From: Chlorobiota bacterium
Lineage (GTDB): Bacteria; Bacteroidota; Bacteroidia; Flavobacteriales; Flavobacteriaceae
Length of the DNA: 7,970 nucleotides
Assembly: GCA_013153655.1 (NCBI GenBank)
Contig: JAADEB010000022.1
Span: 1 to 7,970 of the forward strand
Direction: 5' to 3'
The notes below the pieces were generated by a model. That model searched no databases. It was not told the origin of the DNA and worked only from the letters and a program-made list of their open reading frames with translations. Made by a program: the position numbers and the translations under genes. Within the stretch, counting starts at the first letter, position 1; each line of letters opens with the position of its first letter. This document shows, piece after piece, positions 6,811-7,970 of the stretch.

Positions 6811-6840
6811 GTTCGGAAAACGGTTTTTAACAAAAATAAA

Positions 6841-6873
6841 GAGATTCCTCCCGCCTGAGGCGGAAGGAATCTC
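6841..6873. repeat. REP-like palindrome sharing 19 bp with the 110-bp element
   Basis: Two 15-base arms (6841-6855 and 6859-6873) with one mismatch and a TGA loop form a near-perfect hairpin. The left part, 6841-6859, is the exact reverse complement of 7309-7327 inside the element at 7281-7390, so the two are related. There is no T-run after it, which argues against a terminator. It sits just behind the lipoprotein terminator, a common place for REP-type sequences. Confidence 0.75.
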
Positions 6874-6880
6874 CAAAAAG

Positions 6881-6901
6881 CTAACAACCAACGGCTAATG
6901 A
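6881..6901. repeat. Heptamer words CTAACAA / CCAACGG / CTAATGA
   Basis: Three 7-base units in register. The complement contains TTAGCCGTTGG, shared with the array at 213-247, so this is a minus-orientation copy of that word family. Confidence 0.5.
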
Positions 6902-6922
6902 ATAAAAGCTCTCTCATAAAAT

Positions 6923-6946
6923 CTCTTCAACATTTCAACTCTTCAA
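6923..6946. repeat. Tandem octamers CNNTTCAA (3 units)
   Basis: CTCTTCAA, CATTTCAA, CTCTTCAA in exact 8-base register. A related single unit CTATTCAA occurs at 7021-7028, and longer arrays of the same kind lie at 7415-7446 and 7533-7635. Confidence 0.6.
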
Positions 6947-7070
6947 TCCCGATATGGATTTTCTATGCCCACTCATTCAAGTTTCGCAGAAAATCTCATT
7001 CGGAACTTCACTTCGTTCAGCTATTCAACGGCAAAAAACCACGTTTTCCGTTTCACGTGTTCCGCAGAAG

Positions 7071-7130
7071 GAGATTGCCACGGCTCCGCTTTCCTTTGCT
7101 TATCCCCATGCGGTGGAACCTCGCAATGAC
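7071..7130. repeat. REP-like element, GAGATTGCC...CTCGCAATGAC type
   Basis: Begins GAGATTGCCACGG and ends CCTCGCAATGAC. The outline parallels the right half of the 7281-7390 element (GAGATTCCTC ... CTCGGAATGAC), with T-T-G-C replacing T-T-C-C. No matching left half is present, so it is either a half-unit or a separate family member. A further possible remnant, CTCATTCGGAACTTCAC, lies at about 6998-7014. Confidence 0.55.
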
Positions 7131-7135
7131 CACAC

Positions 7136-7156
7136 CGGTCACCGGTCATCCGTCAT
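7136..7156. repeat. Heptamers CGGTCAC / CGGTCAT / CCGTCAT
   Basis: First of four copies in this gap of a short heptamer cluster whose shared core is GGTCACCGGTCATCCGTC. The others are at 7250-7270, 7393-7413 and 7499-7526. Confidence 0.75.
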
Positions 7157-7170
7157 TCTCCTTCTTCCCT

Positions 7171-7205
7171 GATTTGGGATTTAGGCATTAGGATTTAGGA
7201 TTTGG
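7171..7205. repeat. Tandem heptamer array (GATTTRG, 5 units)
   Basis: GATTTGG, GATTTAG, GCATTAG, GATTTAG, GATTTGG in exact 7-base register. It is the same family as 252-293, and as 5706-5754 in reverse orientation. Confidence 0.8.
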
Positions 7206-7216
7206 ATTTTTATTTT

Positions 7217-7249
7217 TTCATTGTTCATTGTTCATTGTTCATTATTCAC
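7217..7249. repeat. Tandem heptamers TTCATTG
   Basis: TTCATTG three times, then TTCATTA, then a partial TTCAC that runs directly into the next CGGTCAC cluster at 7250. There is no spacer between the two word families. Confidence 0.8.
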
Positions 7250-7270
7250 CGGTCACCGGTCATCCGTCCT
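7250..7270. repeat. Heptamers CGGTCAC / CGGTCAT / CCGTCCT
   Basis: Second copy of the CGGTCAY cluster, joined directly to the TTCATTG array. It differs from the 7136-7156 copy only in the final heptamer. Confidence 0.75.
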
Positions 7271-7280
7271 TTTCCCTTTT

Positions 7281-7390
7281 GTCATTCCGAACGCAGTACC
7301 GTGTCCGTCTCAGGCGGGAGGAATCTCGAATATTGGTAGTGTAATTATGAGATTCCTCGTCGCTCCTTACGTCGCTTCCCTCGGAATGAC
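7281..7390. mobile_element. 110-bp palindromic MITE/REP-like element with 10-bp terminal inverted repeats
   Basis: The ends are perfect inverted repeats, GTCATTCCGA (7281-7290) and TCGGAATGAC (7381-7390). A second perfect 10-bp inverted pair lies inside, GAGGAATCTC (7318-7327) and GAGATTCCTC (7349-7358), around a 21-base AT-rich centre. The left arm contains 19 bases that recur inverted at 6841-6859. The element encodes nothing. No obvious target-site duplication flanks it. Right next to it starts another CGGTCAY cluster (7393). It may be a non-autonomous mobile element or a REP/BIME-like unit. Confidence 0.65.
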
Positions 7391-7392
7391 AT

Positions 7393-7413
7393 CGGTCACC
7401 GGTCATCCGTCCC
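7393..7413. repeat. Heptamers CGGTCAC / CGGTCAT / CCGTCCC
   Basis: Third copy of the CGGTCAY cluster, beginning two bases after the 110-bp palindromic element and ending just before an octamer array at 7415. Confidence 0.75.
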
Positions 7414-7414
7414 T

Positions 7415-7446
7415 CGATTCAACGATAGCACGGTTTAACGGTTTAA
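7415..7446. repeat. Tandem octamers CGRTTYAA (4 units)
   Basis: CGATTCAA, CGATAGCA, CGGTTTAA, CGGTTTAA in exact 8-base register. The order of unit variants resembles that of the array at 7596-7635, suggesting a copied block and not independent slippage. Confidence 0.8.
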
Positions 7447-7463
7447 CAAAAAAACCACGTTTC

Positions 7464-7491
7464 CCGTTATCCGTATCCCGTGTCCCGAAAA
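7464..7491. repeat. Tandem heptamers CCGTNNY (4 units)
   Basis: CCGTTAT, CCGTATC, CCGTGTC, CCGAAAA in 7-base register. The preceding AAAAACCACGTTT also precedes a similar, more degenerate stretch at about 7035-7065, so a longer block seems duplicated within the gap. Confidence 0.6.
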
Positions 7492-7498
7492 AGAACAC

Positions 7499-7526
7499 CG
7501 GTCATCCGTCATCGGTCATCCGTCAA
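7499..7526. repeat. Heptamers CGGTCAT / CCGTCAT (4 units)
   Basis: CGGTCAT, CCGTCAT, CGGTCAT, CCGTCAA: the fourth CGGTCAY cluster, here an alternating two-word array. Confidence 0.8.
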
Positions 7527-7532
7527 TATTAT

Positions 7533-7588
7533 CGATTTAACGATTTAACGATTGCACGATTTAACAAATCTATTCAACTATTCAACAG
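7533..7588. repeat. Tandem octamers CGATTTAA (7 units, drifting)
   Basis: CGATTTAA, CGATTTAA, CGATTGCA, CGATTTAA, CAAATCTA, TTCAACTA, TTCAACAG, all in 8-base register. The first four are near identical; the last three drift toward a TTCAAC word. Confidence 0.75.
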
Positions 7589-7595
7589 AATTACC

Positions 7596-7635
7596 CGATT
7601 CAACGATTTAACGATTGCACGGTTTAACAATTCAA
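7596..7635. repeat. Tandem octamers CGATTYAA (5 units)
   Basis: CGATTCAA, CGATTTAA, CGATTGCA, CGGTTTAA, CAATTCAA in 8-base register, ending 8 bases before the ccoG stop codon. Being at the 3' end of ccoG it would be transcribed if the gene has no terminator; none is visible. Confidence 0.8.
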
Positions 7636-7643
7636 CACCCCCC

Positions 7644-7970
7644 TCACTCCATCGGTGCAAAGAAAATGGTCTTGTAATCGTCCAGTTTCTCGCCTTTTTC
7701 GTCGAACACGCCTACCCTTATCGGTACTTTGCCGTGTACCTCGTCCTTGGGAACGTCGATAAAGAGCATCATTTGTTTTACGTCTTCCTTCTTCAAGTTC
7801 AGATTGTCGTCCGTTCCGGCCACACGCATTTCGGCATGCAGGTTTTTCGGCTCAATGAGTTTCAGTTGCAAGCCCTTCAACGGACGTCCGGATTTGTTGA
7901 TAAAGGTGGCCTCGTAAATATTCTCGATTTTTCCGTTAGGCAGTTCGGTATAGACCATTCCGCGCTGACG
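7644..7970 (-). CDS. ccoG: CcoG/FixG cytochrome oxidase accessory protein, C-terminal part
   Basis: Only the last 108 codons are inside the window; the frame is open to the edge, so the start lies beyond 7970. The visible part matches the Ig-like C-terminal domain of CcoG (FixG_C): RQRGMVYTELPNGKIENIY, the ATFINKSGRPLKGLQL strand pair, then a beta-rich end closing FFAPME. In the family, full-length CcoG is a membrane protein with ferredoxin-type iron-sulfur motifs. In Rhodobacter it reduces Cu(II) during assembly of cbb3-type cytochrome c oxidase. Those upstream parts cannot be checked here. No ccoH-like gene follows; the gene runs directly into octamer repeats. An internal ATG at 7958 is not the start, since conserved residues precede it. 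Confidence 0.82.
   Translation of the reverse strand, partial: RQRGMVYTELPNGKIENIYEATFINKSGRPLKGLQLKLIEPKNLHAEMRVAGTDDNLNLKKEDVKQMMLFIDVPKDEVHGKVPIRVGVFDEKGEKLDDYKTIFFAPME

Noticed and set aside
6898..7191. A 97-codon plus-strand frame downstream of the lipoprotein
   Set aside because: It translates through octamer words, a REP-like element and heptamers, so it is a by-product of repeats.
7136..7526. Four spaced copies of the CGGTCAY cluster as a CRISPR-like array
   Set aside because: Repeats are built from 7-base words, spacing is irregular (about 85-145 bases), the spacers are themselves repeats, and no cas gene is near.

Overview
The window looks like chromosomal DNA of a Bacteroidota bacterium, probably in or near the Flavobacteriia. 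The evidence is a secreted hydrolase with a type IX secretion C-terminal sorting domain, a DUF4382-type lipoprotein, a promoter matching the Bacteroidota TTTG/TAnnTTTG pattern, little Shine-Dalgarno signal, and a CcoG-like protein. Genus or species cannot be named from this sequence. Genes are of moderate GC. The first ~200 bases are far more GC-rich (about 72% by hand count over positions 1-180).

Layout. 1-446: a GC-rich, hairpin-forming block, then two adjacent heptamer repeat arrays, then a leader. 447-2480 (+): secreted lipase-like alpha/beta hydrolase with a T9SS tail, closed by a strong terminator (2518-2560). 2625-3965 (+): dihydrolipoamide acyltransferase (E2), overlapping by 4 bases a short-chain dehydrogenase (3962-4780, +) that starts with TTG. 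4797-5195 (-): HIT-family protein convergent with the SDR, with a well-matched promoter at 5325-5356. 5357-5705: AT-rich, no supportable gene. 5706-5754: seven exact-length heptamers. 5900-6754 (+): lipoprotein with a DUF4382-like and a carboxypeptidase-regulatory-like domain, followed by a terminator. 6841-7640: about 800 bases with no gene, packed with 7- and 8-base tandem words and palindromic REP/MITE-like elements. 7644-7970 (-): C-terminal part of a CcoG/FixG cytochrome oxidase accessory protein, cut by the window edge.

The genes do not form one pathway. E2 and SDR are probably one transcription unit. The lipase, HIT protein, lipoprotein and ccoG look like independent units. The most unusual content is the intergenic DNA. 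Nearly every long gap carries tandem words with a strict period of 7 or 8 bases, and the 6841-7640 gap mixes several such families with at least three related palindromic elements, one a 110-bp unit with perfect 10-bp terminal inverted repeats. I see no CRISPR array, transposase, phage gene, tRNA or rRNA.
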